A stretch of 42,739 bases of DNA. It comes from Acidobacteriota bacterium (GTDB lineage: Bacteria > Acidobacteriota > Vicinamibacteria > Vicinamibacterales > JAKQTR01). This document shows positions 14,043 to 23,627 of the stretch, piece after piece (position 1 is the stretch's first letter; every line of letters begins with the position of its first letter). The stretch covers positions 1 to 42,739 of the forward strand of contig JAPKZQ010000010.1 of assembly GCA_026393675.1 (NCBI GenBank). Direction: 5' to 3'. The notes beneath the pieces are model-generated. The model was not told the DNA's origin, did not search any database, and saw only the letters and a program-made list of their open reading frames with translations. A program made the translations under genes and the position numbers.

Positions 14043-14760
14043 ATGTGGCGTAGTGATCTTTGTCGCCGGGTTGTGGCGCAGGCGGGTCGGTCCAGAGCTT
14101 GACTGTCGTGACGTTATCGCACTCGATCACGACGGAAGCGTAGGCATCGAATCCGACCTTGCCGACCTCATCTCGGATCGGCAATCCCCTCAGGTGTAAG
14201 AGCATCCCAGCGGCAGCTTCAGGCTGCTTGTGATCAGAGACGAATATTCCCTGACCTACTTGTTGGCGCAATGGAGAAACGAAGGTCCCGGCGATATTGA
14301 CCACGGTGATTCCAGCAGCGATGGCATCGGGGCGACCCTGATGAACGATTTCGTGAGATGAGCTTAGCTCGTCGTACACACGAGGCTTGGATTTGCCGTG
14401 CTCTGTCATCACGGTTTTGGCCTCACACGCAATCAAGACATCCGCGATGGCCCCTTGACGAATCAACGCCCCACCGGCCGGCGGAAGCGGATCTTTGGCG
14501 GTCCCGATCGCAAGATCAAGCGTCTTGGTCTTGCCCGATGACGGCCACGTGAACCTGCAGTTGATCTCGTAGCACAGGATTCCGAGTGCCGCGTGCTTGC
14601 GCAGGGTTGGAGAGCTGTCGAGCAGGTCCTTGAGGATTTCGTCGCAGAGCGCAATTGAATGGGCGTCGCTTCTGGAGTGGTAGCGGTACACGCGACCGGT
14701 CTTTCGGTCTTTGTGTTGGTGGTCGTTCATCCACCGTGTGAAGCGCGCCGGTCCCTGCAC
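13978..14760 (-). CDS. Probable type II restriction endonuclease (PD-(D/E)XK-like)
   Basis: 260 residues from GTG 14760, or 250 from ATG 14730 (MNDHQHKDRKTG). I do not recognise a named enzyme. A candidate nuclease core is seen: Asp82 in KTLDLAIG, then a hydrophobic strand VLIACEAK with Glu113 and Lys115 as the ExK pair, followed by a helix with a basic and acidic stretch (TEHGKSKPRVYDELSSSHEIV). This is the PD-(D/E)XK spacing. It converges with the methyltransferase gene and their ends overlap by 65 bp, a layout often seen in compact restriction-modification units. The nuclease assignment is inference from motif plus neighbour. Confidence 0.65.
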   Translation of the reverse strand: MQGPARFTRWMNDHQHKDRKTGRVYRYHSRSDAHSIALCDEILKDLLDSSPTLRKHAALGILCYEINCRFTWPSSGKTKTLDLAIGTAKDPLPPAGGALIRQGAIADVLIACEAKTVMTEHGKSKPRVYDELSSSHEIVHQGRPDAIAAGITVVNIAGTFVSPLRQQVGQGIFVSDHKQPEAAAGMLLHLRGLPIRDEVGKVGFDAYASVVIECDNVTTVKLWTDPPAPQPGDKDHYATFIARICRFYDERFSTLPARRY

Positions 14761-14787
14761 TCTTCATGTCTCGGTTCGAAGGTGCCA

Positions 14788-17700
14788 CTACTGTAGACAA
14801 CCCCACGAAGACACCGTTCGCAACGCCCGTCCTGTGTGAGACGACGCACAGGCCGCGACGGCGAAGGGCGGGCCCGCGATCACCAGGCGGCCGCCATCCG
14901 CGCCACCTTCGGGGCCGAGGTCGATCACCCAGTCGGCGTGGCGGATCACATCCAGATTGTGCTCCACGACGACGAGCGAGTGTCCAGCCGCGACGAGACC
15001 ATCGAAAACCTCAAGCAGGCGTCCGACATCATCGGCGTGTAACCCCTTCGTCGGTTCATCGAAGAGATAGAGCGTCGGCTGGTCAGCCCGTCCGATGAGC
15101 GCAGAGGCCAGCACGAGACGCTGACCCTCACCCCCGGAAAGTGTCCGTGTTGGCTGGCCCAGGCGGATGTAGCCGAGGCCGACGTCGTGAAGCGCAGCGA
15201 GCGGTGTCGCGATGGTCCTGCGCCCGGAGAAAAACACGCGGGCCTCATCTATGGTCATGTCGAGGACGTCAGCGATCGAGACGCCGTCTATCCTGCAGGC
15301 GAGCACCTGTGCGCCGTATCGCTTTCCGCTGCACTCGTCGCACGTCATCCAGACGTCTGGCAGAAAGTCCATGCTGATGCGTACCTGGCCGAGGCCTTCG
15401 CACGCCTCACAACGTCCGCCCTTGCCCGACGTGGAGAAGTCCGCTTTGCGAAGTCCATGGGTCCTGGCTTCGTCGGTGTCCGCGAACACCGCGCGGATCG
15501 GATCGAACACTCCGAGATGGGTCGCCGGCGTACTCCACGGCGACGACACGGCGTTCGCGCTTTCAATATCGATCATTCGCGCGACGGGGGAGTGGATGAC
15601 GAGGGCCCCGCAGTTCACGGGAGCGGGCGTGTCGTCCGGGCCCGCCGAGATCGCGCGGCCGACCGACGGCGCCAGCACATCGAATACCAGCGACGACTTG
15701 CCGCTGCCCGATACGCCGGTGATCGCGACAAGACCGCCGGTCGGGATCTCGATGTCGAGGTCGCGCAGGTTATGCGCACGGGCTCCGCGAATCGTGATGC
15801 CGGGCTGCAGCGCTCGGGACGGCGAGGTCGAGGCGCGCGTCGCCGCCGCCGTTCGCCGGAGGTGCGCGCCCGTTCGGGATGCCGGGTGCCGTGTGATGTC
15901 GGCCGGCGTGCCCAGCGCGACGATGGTCCCGCCGTCCTTGCCCGCGGCAGGCCCAATCTCGATGACGTGATCGGCTGCCGCGATGACATCGAGATCGTGT
16001 TCGACAACGATGACCGTGTTGCCCGCATCCCTGAGCGCGCGCAGCAGCGCGAGCAGCCGGTTGGTGTCTCTGGGGTGAAGGCCCACCGTGGGCTCATCGA
16101 GGACATAGGTGATGCCGGTCAGTCCGGACCGCAACTCGGCGGCGAGCCGGACACGCTGGGCTTCGCCACCCGAGAGCGTCGAGGCCGGGCGATTGAGTGC
16201 AAGATAGCCCAGGCCCGCGTCCCGCAGGCTCTCGAGACGCTGCAGCACGTCCTCGCGTAGACCGGCAGTGAGTTGTCGGGTCCGGCTGTCGAGTTCTACC
16301 GCGCCGGCATCGATGGCGTGGAAGAAAGCGAGCGTGTCATCCACGGTCTTGATCAGCAATTCGTGGATGTTCACGCCGGCAAAGCGCACCGCGAGGGCTT
16401 CCGGCTTCAACCGGCCTCCGTGGCACGCGGTGCACGGCGCTGGCATCATGAGCGGCTCGATCGCCTCGCCACGCCGATCGCCGTGTTTACGCTCGTATTC
16501 CTGGCGCACCAGCTCAAGCAGACCTGGCCAGGTGGTGCGGAAGTGATGCGAGCCTTCCCGCGCGCCACGCTTGTATTTCCACTCGACATCGAATTCGCGG
16601 TCGCCGGTGCCGCCAAGCGCCACCTCGCGGCCCTGGGACTCGAGTGCGCCCCAGGGCGCGGAGTAGTCGATGCCAAGCGCGGCACCAACCGAGGCCAGGA
16701 TGGCCATGTGCTGACCGTGGGGATCGCCATAGAAGCGCCCCGGCTTGTGGCCGCTCATGGCGCCGCCGGCAAGGCTCCGCGTCTCGTCCGTGATGAGCCT
16801 GGCGGGGTCGGTTGCGATACGCTGGCCGAGGCCGTGACATGCGGGACAGGCGCCTGCTTCGGAGTTGGGCGAGAACATGGCGGATGTCAGCGTCTGCGTG
16901 CCGGTGTAACCGCAGGATCCGCATGTTCCGCCGTTCAACCGGGTATGGCACCCCGGACAGTGCCGCACTCCGGCCCGCGAATAGATCAACCGGTAGTGAT
17001 CGTGAATCTCGGTCAGTGTGCCGACGGTCGAACGTGGGTTCCGGGACGGCGCTTGCTGGCTGATGGCAATAGTCGGCGTCAGGCCGGACACGCTGTCGAA
17101 GTCCGCATCGTTCGCGCGCTGCACGAACCGGCGCGCGTACGTGGAGAAACTGTCAGCGAAGCGCTGCTGGCCCTCGGCAAAGATCGTGTCGAAGGCCAGC
17201 GACGACTTGCCGCTGCCCGACACGCCTGTGATGACGGTGATCCGGTTGGCGGGGATCTCGACGTCGAGATGACGCAGGTTGTGCGTGCAGACGTTGGCGA
17301 AGCGGATGGGCTCGGGCGACCCGCGACGCTCTCCATCATTGCTTCGACCGCGCTCGGGCTCAGCGGTCAGACCCGGGGTCCCGCCGCGAAGCGCCTCCCG
17401 GAGCGCCTCACCCGTAAACGACCCGGGCGTCCCGGCAATCTGCTCCGGCGTGCCCGTCGCCACCACCCGCCCGCCGTGCGAGCCGCTCTCCGGCCCGAGA
17501 TCGACCACGTGATCCGCCACCTTGATCACATCGAGATGGTGCTCGATCGCAATCACCGTGTTGCCTCTGCTGACCAGGCCATCGATAGCCTTCAGCAGCA
17601 GCGCCACGTCGGCTGCATGCAACCCGGTGGTCGGCTCATCGAGTACGTACAGTGTGCGTCCCGTGCCGGGGCGCGAAAGCTCCGAGGCAAGTTTCACGCG

Positions 17701-19851
17701 CTGGGCCTCGCCGCCGGACAGTTGCGTGGCCGGGTGGCCAATCGGCAAGTACCCGAGGCCGAGCATCCGCATCGTGTCGAGCGCACGCGCGATCAGCGGT
17801 TGGTCCGCAAAGAATCCGCACGCCTCCGCGACCGGCATCTCGAGGACGTCGTGGATGTTCCTGCCCAGGTACCTGATGTCGAGCGTCTCATCGTTGAACC
17901 GCCGTCCGCCGCAACGCTCGCACGTGACGGCCACCGACCCGAGAAACTGCATCCCGACCTCGGTCACGCCCGCGCCCTCGCAGGTGTCGCAGCGGCCCCC
18001 CTTCACGTTGAACGAAAACCGCCCCTTCTCGAAGCCGCGTTCGACGGCCGCCGGCTGCGAGGCGAACAGGTCGCGCACGCGATCGAACAGGCCCGTGTAG
18101 GTGGCTGGGTTCGATCGCGGCGTGCGCCCGATCGGCGCCTGATCGATGTCGATGATCTTGTCGATGGGTTCGGGCGTCTCGACGGTGGCGTCGCCGCCAC
18201 GTTGTCCGGACAGCAGTCGGCGCGTTTCATCGATGAGCGTAGACTTGCCCGCTCCCGAGACGCCGGTGACGACGTTGAACGCGCCGAGCAGGAAGATGGC
18301 GGAGACGTGGTCGAGGTTGTGCTTCGACAGCCCGCGCACGGTCAGCTCGCCCCGGCCCGTGCGCCTGCGCTCCGGTATCGCAATACGCTCATGTCCCGTG
18401 AGGAAGGCGCGCGTGCGGCTGTCCGGCAGGCGGGCGCCGCCCATGCCGTCGCTTGCCAGGAAGCGATCGAGCGGGCCGCTGAAGAGGATCTCGCCTCCCT
18501 CCGCACCGGCTCCAGGGCCGACATCAACGATCCAATCGGCCTGCCGCACCACCTGGTCGTCGTGTTCGACGACGAGCACCGTATTGCCTTCGTCACGAAT
18601 GGTCCGAAGCAGGTCGAGCACCCGCCCGGTGTCGCGGTGGTGGAGGCCCACCGACGGCTCGTCAAGCACATAGAGCACGCCGCGCAGGCCGATGCCCGCG
18701 GCCCTGGCGAGCCGAATCCGGTGCGCCTCGCCGCTCGAGAGCGTGGTCGATTCGCGATCAATTGTGAGGTAACCGAGGCCCAGGCGCTGGAGTACCGCGC
18801 ATCGGTCCGCTACCTGTTTCTTGATCGCGTCGAATTGGGGCCTGGCCCCAAGTTCCATGCCACCGTCCTGCTCGAACCACGTACGAACCCCGTCGATGGA
18901 GAGCGCGGCGGCTCCCGCGATGGTCATGCCGCGAACCGTCACGGCGAGCGCCTCGGGGCGGAGTCGCGTGCCGCCGCAGGCCCGGCAGGGGAGCGACCGC
19001 ACGAAACGCAGAATGTTGTCATTGCGCTTCTGCCTGAGGATCTGTTCCATCACGGGCAGGATGCCCTTGTAGATCCCTTCCTCGCGAGGCTTCGCGGTGA
19101 TCCCCGTCCACTTCATGCGCGAGGCGAGCGGGTGCTTGCCGTACGGGATGCGGATCCGATCCGAGCCGTTCAGGATGATGTCGCGTTGCCCGGGTGTGAG
19201 CGCGTTCCACGGCAGATCGACGGTGAACCCGTGCGCGCGGCACACCTGGTCGAGGACATCAATGGTAACCTGCGAGTAGATCAAGTAGCCGGTCGGCGTG
19301 GTGATCCGCAGCGCGCCCCCACGAACGGTCTTTGCGGGATCGGCGACGAGCAGGTCCGGGTCGAGCCGATCTTCGACGCCAAGTCCCTTGCACACGGGGC
19401 AGGCGCCGTACGGGGAGTTGAACGAGAACAACTGCCGCTCAATCTTCGGGACACCGGCCCCCAGCGGAGATGTGCCGAGCCTCGCCCACAGAAGTCTCAG
19501 CAGGTCGTACAGTTCGGTCATCGTGCCGACCGTGGAGCGCGGGTTGCGTACCACAGTGGACTGATCGACCGCCACGGCGGGCGAGAGCCCGTCGATGTGT
19601 CGCACCGAGGGCCGTGACAGCTTGCCCAGAAACTGCCGGGCGTAGGACGAGAAGGTCTCGAGGTAGCGCCTCCGACCCTCGGCGCAGATCGTGTCGAAGG
19701 CGAGCGAGGACTTGCCGGAGCCGGACACGCCGGTCACCACCGCGAGGCAATGCCGCGGGATGTCGACGTCGACCTGCTTCAGGTTGTGCTCGCTGGCACC
19801 CCTGACGGCGATCACCGGCGCCGCCGACGCTTCGCGCGTATCGTTGGCCAC
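14788..19851 (-). CDS. Tandem-fused UvrA-like ABC ATPase (four nucleotide-binding domains)
   Basis: A 1687-residue protein, about twice a normal UvrA (~940), with a GTG start. Half one spans about 1-845 and half two about 846-1687. Walker A motifs: VTGVSGSGKSS (39-49), VTGVSGAGKST (528-538), ITGVSGSGKSS (874-884) and ITGVSGSGKSS near the start of the fourth domain. Signatures are LSSGEAHR, LSGGEAQR, LSGGEAQR and LSGGEGQR. Walker B motifs end in DEP each time. Zinc modules CDTCEG...CERCGG (621-647) and CEACEG...CDECSG are present. The UvrB-binding region that normally follows the first zinc site is missing in both halves. It thus resembles UvrA2/drug-tolerance UvrAs in a single-chain dimer. 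It starts 3 bp after the phosphatase stop. Confidence 0.92.
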   Translation of the reverse strand: MANDTREASAAPVIAVRGASEHNLKQVDVDIPRHCLAVVTGVSGSGKSSLAFDTICAEGRRRYLETFSSYARQFLGKLSRPSVRHIDGLSPAVAVDQSTVVRNPRSTVGTMTELYDLLRLLWARLGTSPLGAGVPKIERQLFSFNSPYGACPVCKGLGVEDRLDPDLLVADPAKTVRGGALRITTPTGYLIYSQVTIDVLDQVCRAHGFTVDLPWNALTPGQRDIILNGSDRIRIPYGKHPLASRMKWTGITAKPREEGIYKGILPVMEQILRQKRNDNILRFVRSLPCRACGGTRLRPEALAVTVRGMTIAGAAALSIDGVRTWFEQDGGMELGARPQFDAIKKQVADRCAVLQRLGLGYLTIDRESTTLSSGEAHRIRLARAAGIGLRGVLYVLDEPSVGLHHRDTGRVLDLLRTIRDEGNTVLVVEHDDQVVRQADWIVDVGPGAGAEGGEILFSGPLDRFLASDGMGGARLPDSRTRAFLTGHERIAIPERRRTGRGELTVRGLSKHNLDHVSAIFLLGAFNVVTGVSGAGKSTLIDETRRLLSGQRGGDATVETPEPIDKIIDIDQAPIGRTPRSNPATYTGLFDRVRDLFASQPAAVERGFEKGRFSFNVKGGRCDTCEGAGVTEVGMQFLGSVAVTCERCGGRRFNDETLDIRYLGRNIHDVLEMPVAEACGFFADQPLIARALDTMRMLGLGYLPIGHPATQLSGGEAQRVKLASELSRPGTGRTLYVLDEPTTGLHAADVALLLKAIDGLVSRGNTVIAIEHHLDVIKVADHVVDLGPESGSHGGRVVATGTPEQIAGTPGSFTGEALREALRGGTPGLTAEPERGRSNDGERRGSPEPIRFANVCTHNLRHLDVEIPANRITVITGVSGSGKSSLAFDTIFAEGQQRFADSFSTYARRFVQRANDADFDSVSGLTPTIAISQQAPSRNPRSTVGTLTEIHDHYRLIYSRAGVRHCPGCHTRLNGGTCGSCGYTGTQTLTSAMFSPNSEAGACPACHGLGQRIATDPARLITDETRSLAGGAMSGHKPGRFYGDPHGQHMAILASVGAALGIDYSAPWGALESQGREVALGGTGDREFDVEWKYKRGAREGSHHFRTTWPGLLELVRQEYERKHGDRRGEAIEPLMMPAPCTACHGGRLKPEALAVRFAGVNIHELLIKTVDDTLAFFHAIDAGAVELDSRTRQLTAGLREDVLQRLESLRDAGLGYLALNRPASTLSGGEAQRVRLAAELRSGLTGITYVLDEPTVGLHPRDTNRLLALLRALRDAGNTVIVVEHDLDVIAAADHVIEIGPAAGKDGGTIVALGTPADITRHPASRTGAHLRRTAAATRASTSPSRALQPGITIRGARAHNLRDLDIEIPTGGLVAITGVSGSGKSSLVFDVLAPSVGRAISAGPDDTPAPVNCGALVIHSPVARMIDIESANAVSSPWSTPATHLGVFDPIRAVFADTDEARTHGLRKADFSTSGKGGRCEACEGLGQVRISMDFLPDVWMTCDECSGKRYGAQVLACRIDGVSIADVLDMTIDEARVFFSGRRTIATPLAALHDVGLGYIRLGQPTRTLSGGEGQRLVLASALIGRADQPTLYLFDEPTKGLHADDVGRLLEVFDGLVAAGHSLVVVEHNLDVIRHADWVIDLGPEGGADGGRLVIAGPPFAVAACASSHTGRALRTVSSWGCLQ

Positions 19852-19854
19852 AGC

Positions 19855-20367
19855 TCAGTAGCGCAGCCGCAGCACGATTGGCGCGACCCTTGCGCGTGGC
19901 AGCACGATGAAGAGATTGTCGTATTCGTCGGGCGCGATGGTCACCTGTTCGGCCGAGCCCAGCGCCCTCAGGATCTTCGGGACTGTATCGCTGTGGCCCA
20001 CGACCAGCACGCGGGCGTGCGAGCCAAGCGCCCGCAGTCTGGCGACGAGATCTGGCGTCCGTGCCGCGGGTATCGGCTGCAGCGGGAGGCCCAGGAGATC
20101 GGCCAGCGGTTTGGCCGTTTCAGCGGTGCGCGCGAACTGCGTCACGAAGATCGCGGTGATGCGGGCGTCGCCCAGTTGCGCGGCCAGCTTGGCCGCCCGG
20201 GCGTGGCCATCGGGCGAGAGCGGAGAATCGTTGGAGTTGTCGAGCCGCTCGGCGTGTCGCACGACGAACACCGCCTCTTGGGCTGAGGCCGTTATCGCCC
20301 ACGGTCCAGCCGTGATCCCGATGGCACCCACGAGCAGGGCGATGAGCCACTGGCCCGGATTCCGCAT
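19855..20367 (-). CDS. Exported histidine-phosphatase superfamily protein (SixA/PGAM-like)
   Basis: 170 residues with a signal peptide to about residue 30 (TASAQEA). The phosphatase core reads VFVVRHAERLDNS (catalytic His in RHAE), then FVTQFARTAETAKPLADLLG (second Arg) and VLVVGHSDTVPKIL (second His). It is a compact single-domain branch-2 phosphatase. A GGGAGGAAGT ribosome site precedes the ATG. Its stop is 3 bp before the UvrA-fusion start, so the two are co-transcribed, although one product is exported and the other cytoplasmic. The substrate is unknown. A 187-bp gap separates it from the divergent serine hydrolase gene. Confidence 0.9.
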   Translation of the reverse strand: MRNPGQWLIALLVGAIGITAGPWAITASAQEAVFVVRHAERLDNSNDSPLSPDGHARAAKLAAQLGDARITAIFVTQFARTAETAKPLADLLGLPLQPIPAARTPDLVARLRALGSHARVLVVGHSDTVPKILRALGSAEQVTIAPDEYDNLFIVLPRARVAPIVLRLRY

Positions 20368-20554
20368 ACTTCCTCCCTTTCATGGAGACGGGTTCAGACC
20401 CTGCGTGGGCGGCCCGTCTTCCGGTCGCCAGAGCGGGTGCTGAAACCGTCTGTCACGACGGCCGACGATACAGTCACTGCCCCCACCGAACTCTGGAAGG
20501 TCCGTCGGCGTCTTAAGTGCAATAGTAGCTGGAACTGGAACCCGGGAGAGGCCC

Positions 20555-22312
20555 ATGCGCGTTGCCGCCCGTATCGCCGTTGTCCTCACCATCATCGCCA
20601 TCGCGTCGAGCACGCCAGTGGCGGGTGCCGACGATCGGCCCGTCGTCAACGGCGATGTCGGCAAGCGGCTCGACGAGTACCTGACCCGGATCGAGCAGTT
20701 TGGCTTTTCCGGTGGCGCGCTCGCCGTGCGCGGCAAGGACGTGCTGCTGATGAAGTCGTACGGCCTGTCCGACCGGGCGCAGAAGACGCCGCTCGCCACC
20801 GACAGCGTGTACAGCCTGGGCTCCATTACCAAGCAGTTCACGGCCGCTGCCATCCTGACACTGGAGATGCAGGGGAAGCTCTCGGTCAGCGACCTGGCCA
20901 GCAAGTACCTGGACGGCGTGCCTGCCGACAAGGCGTCCATCACCCTGCATCATCTGCTGACGCATTCATCGGGTCTCGAATCGGATTTCAGCCCGACCGA
21001 CTACGAGCCCGTCGGGCGCGAGGAGTACGTGCGGCGCGCGCTGCAGTCGAAGCTCCTGTTCAAACCGGGCAATGGCTATGAGTACTCGAACGCCGGCTAC
21101 AGCCTGCTCGCCGCGATCGTGGAGAAGGTGTCCAGCCAATCCTACGAGGCCTATCTCATCGAGCACGTGCTCAAACCGGCGGGGATGCTCGAGACCGGCT
21201 ACAAGGCTCCGGCGTGGGCAAAGTCGCGCATCGCGCACGGGTACCGCGACGGCCAAGATTGGGGGACCATCGCCCAGCGCATCGAGGCACCCGACGCCCC
21301 CTACTGGATGTTGCGCGGCAATGGCGCGTTGCACACGACGCTGGCCGACATGCTCGCCTGGCACCGCGCGCTTGACAGCGATGCCGTGCTATCCAGGGAG
21401 GCGCGCGCCAAGTACTTCAAGCCGTACGTCGCCGAGGGGCCCGCCGCACGCTCGTTCTATGCTTACGGCTGGGTCGTGAGTAAGACGCCGCGCGGGACCA
21501 CGGTCGTTCAGCACAACGGAGGCAACGGGATCTACGTGACGGAGTTCATGAGATTCCCCGAGGAAGACGCAATGCTCTTCCTGACGTCAACCAACGCGGA
21601 GATGAAGGCGAGCCCCGTGGTGCAGATCCTCGAGCGGATCCTTTTTGGTGGAGCAGTATCGATGCCCCCGGCGGTCGTCAACATGGCGCCGGAGAGGCTC
21701 GCGCCGCTGACCGGCCGTTGGGTGTTGCCGAAAGGCGGCGCGATCACTATTGCCGCCGATGGCAACGCACTTGCCGTGCGCGTGGGTGATCTGGAAGCCA
21801 TGTCGGCGCTCGCCCCACCGCCGGCGGGACAGGCCGAACGGTTTGCCCAGCTGACGGTTCGGACGGCCGACATCTCGTCACGTTCCTTCAAGGGAGACGT
21901 GACGGGCCTGCACGAGGCCATGGGCGGCGACATGCCGCTCGAAGAAGTCAAGACGCAGGAAGCCGGGATGATGCGTGATCGTGAGGGACGGCTCGGGCGC
22001 TTCGTGAAGTCGAGTGTGCTGGCGACGGTTCCACGAGAGGGCGACACCGTCCAGACGATTGTGCGGCTCGAGTTCGAGAAGGCATCGGTCTTCAACATCT
22101 ACGTCTGGGGCCCGCGTCGACTCCTGGCCATCCGCGGCACGCCACAACTTCCCGCGTTGCGCTACCTGCCGGTGTCGGACCGGACCTTTGCCGCCTACTC
22201 GCTCGAGATGGGCGGTGCCGAGCAGCGTTTCTCGTTTAAGACGGCCGGTGGCGAGACCGTGCTCGTGCTGCCGACGCCGGCTGGGCCCGTGACGGCCCGC
22301 AAGGGGAAGTAG
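20555..22312 (+). CDS. Exported serine hydrolase, beta-lactamase/D-alanyl-D-alanine carboxypeptidase fold
   Basis: 585 residues. Signal peptide MRVAARIAVVLTIIAIASSTPVAGA. Class C beta-lactamase-like (PF00144) domain with the SxxK motif Ser90-Ile-Thr-Lys93, the YSN motif at 177-179 (YEYSNAGYSLL) and the HNGG motif replacing KTG (VVQHNGGNG). A C-terminal beta-rich region of about 220 residues follows (MAPERLAPLTGRWVLPKGG...), typical of the large members of the family. They act on D-amino-acid peptides, esters or cell-wall fragments in the periplasm; beta-lactam resistance cannot be inferred. A GGGAGAGG ribosome site precedes the ATG. Confidence 0.92.
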   Translation: MRVAARIAVVLTIIAIASSTPVAGADDRPVVNGDVGKRLDEYLTRIEQFGFSGGALAVRGKDVLLMKSYGLSDRAQKTPLATDSVYSLGSITKQFTAAAILTLEMQGKLSVSDLASKYLDGVPADKASITLHHLLTHSSGLESDFSPTDYEPVGREEYVRRALQSKLLFKPGNGYEYSNAGYSLLAAIVEKVSSQSYEAYLIEHVLKPAGMLETGYKAPAWAKSRIAHGYRDGQDWGTIAQRIEAPDAPYWMLRGNGALHTTLADMLAWHRALDSDAVLSREARAKYFKPYVAEGPAARSFYAYGWVVSKTPRGTTVVQHNGGNGIYVTEFMRFPEEDAMLFLTSTNAEMKASPVVQILERILFGGAVSMPPAVVNMAPERLAPLTGRWVLPKGGAITIAADGNALAVRVGDLEAMSALAPPPAGQAERFAQLTVRTADISSRSFKGDVTGLHEAMGGDMPLEEVKTQEAGMMRDREGRLGRFVKSSVLATVPREGDTVQTIVRLEFEKASVFNIYVWGPRRLLAIRGTPQLPALRYLPVSDRTFAAYSLEMGGAEQRFSFKTAGGETVLVLPTPAGPVTARKGK

Positions 22313-22326
22313 ACCGGCTCGCGAAA

Positions 22327-22366
22327 ATGAGACTGACATGAGAAAAGGGGCCAGGCCCCATTGCTC
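22327..22366 (+). repeat. Palindromic repeat GAGACTGA...GGGGCCAGGCCCC, copy A
   Basis: atgagactgacatgagaaaa followed by the perfect palindrome GGGGCC-A-GGCCCC and cattgctc. Related copies occur at 23545-23575 (inverted) and 24960-24999 (same orientation). It fills the gap between two convergent genes and overlaps the last codon of the second, so it could also form a terminator hairpin. Confidence 0.75.
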
Positions 22367-23558
22367 ACTGCGGCGCGCCAGAAAGGCACAAGCGTGCCAG
22401 TCGGATCGGGAGTTCGACCATCTCGCCGGATCGCGATCCAATGCCCCACGTGTTGGCGAGCACCGCCACGACGAGATCATCGTCCGGAAACACGTAGAGC
22501 GCAGCCTGCAAACCCGCATTCGACCCCGTGATGTGCAGTTCGCGTGGCTTGGTGCCTGAGGGGCTGACGAACCACCCGAAACTCATCGGGGATTCCACAC
22601 CCTGGACAACTGGCCGCTGCTGGAGGAGTTCGACCGAGGCTCGGGACAGCAGCCCCGGCGTCAGGATGGCGCGGCCGAAGCGCACGAGGTCTTCAGCCGT
22701 GGAAGACATGTTCCCGCCGGCGATGTTGTGGCTGTAGTCCCAATCGGGCACTCGGGCCAGCGTGGGCAACTCCGCGCCGCTCTCGGGGTCGTAGAAGGAG
22801 TAGCGTCGCGCCATGCCCGGATTGGGCCGCCGGACATCGTCGAATCCCGTGTTGCGAAGGTCGAGCCTCTCGAGGATTGCCGACTGCACGAATCGCTGGA
22901 ATGGCATGCCCTGCGCGGCCTGAATGGCGGCAGCGATGAGGTTATACCCGTAGCTCGAGTAGCTGTATTTCGATGCGGGCGGCGCGAGCAGTGGGTCGTT
23001 CTGGAAAAGCGGCAGGATCTCGGCCACATTGTTGAAATGCCTGGCGTAGAGCGTGGCGTTCCGCTCATCGCCCCAGTGCCGGATGCCCGCGAGGTGAGCG
23101 GCAAGGAGCCTCAGCGTGATGGCACCGTCATTCTTCACTGGAAAGCCCGGCACGTAGCGCTGGATCGGCGCATCGAGATCGATCCGTCCCCGCTCGACCG
23201 CCTTGAGAAGCGCGATGCCCGTGAAGGCTTTCGTGATGCTCGCGATGCCGAATCGCGTCTGCGACGTGACCGGCCGGCGCGCCTCAGCGTCCGCGAACCC
23301 GAGCGACCACGTCGCGACCAGTTGTCCCCGCAGCAGGACGGTGGCCGACAGGCCCACATTCCGTTGCCGATCGTGCACGTCGCGCACGATCGTATCGAGC
23401 GCGGCGGACGTGGCCACGCAGCCGCGCCGCGTCTGTCCGCTCGACGAGTGAGCCGTTTGCTGTGCTCCCGGGACGCTCATGACGAGCCCGATCGCGCACG
23501 TCAGCAGCAAGCGCCAACCGCTCCACCGCCGCACCCCGGAAATTAAGGTCAGACCCAT
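22365..23558 (-). CDS. Exported serine hydrolase, beta-lactamase family (LACTB-like)
   Basis: 397 residues. N-terminal hydrophobic segment WRLLLTCAIGLVMSVPG acts as signal peptide. The SxxK motif is Ser107-Ile-Thr-Lys110 (FGIASITKAFTG), the tyrosine motif YSS at 200-202 (SKYSYSSYGYNLI), and the HxG-type motif ELHITGSNAG near the C-terminus. It has the short single-domain architecture of PF00144. The ATG at 23556-23558 lies inside a copy of the dispersed palindromic repeat, so part of the N-terminus is repeat-derived or the true start is further inside. It is convergent with the other serine hydrolase but not closely similar. Confidence 0.9.
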   Translation of the reverse strand: MGLTLISGVRRWSGWRLLLTCAIGLVMSVPGAQQTAHSSSGQTRRGCVATSAALDTIVRDVHDRQRNVGLSATVLLRGQLVATWSLGFADAEARRPVTSQTRFGIASITKAFTGIALLKAVERGRIDLDAPIQRYVPGFPVKNDGAITLRLLAAHLAGIRHWGDERNATLYARHFNNVAEILPLFQNDPLLAPPASKYSYSSYGYNLIAAAIQAAQGMPFQRFVQSAILERLDLRNTGFDDVRRPNPGMARRYSFYDPESGAELPTLARVPDWDYSHNIAGGNMSSTAEDLVRFGRAILTPGLLSRASVELLQQRPVVQGVESPMSFGWFVSPSGTKPRELHITGSNAGLQAALYVFPDDDLVVAVLANTWGIGSRSGEMVELPIRLARLCLSGAPQ

Positions 23559-23575
23559 TTTCTCATCCCAGTCTC
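23545..23575 (-). repeat. Palindromic repeat, copy B (inverted)
   Basis: On the minus strand it reads gagactgggatgagaaaa then tgggtctgacctt. The stem has changed on both sides compared with copy A (GGTC-A-GACC in place of GGCC-A-GGCC), so pairing is kept. It supplies the start codon of the serine hydrolase gene. Confidence 0.65.
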
Positions 23576-23627
23576 AAGACGGAAACTCGTTTCATTCGGC
23601 ACGGTGTGGCCACTAGAAGAAGTCTAG

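Noticed and set aside
16273-19617. 1114-codon open frame on the plus strand
   Set aside because: It is antisense to the tandem UvrA gene, whose motifs are unmistakable. Its Arg/Val/Asp-rich translation shows no domain pattern and arises from GC-biased third codon positions.
20437-21081. 214-codon open frame overlapping the serine hydrolase start
   Set aside because: It is an out-of-frame reading of the same strand; the 585-residue frame has the signal peptide and catalytic motifs.
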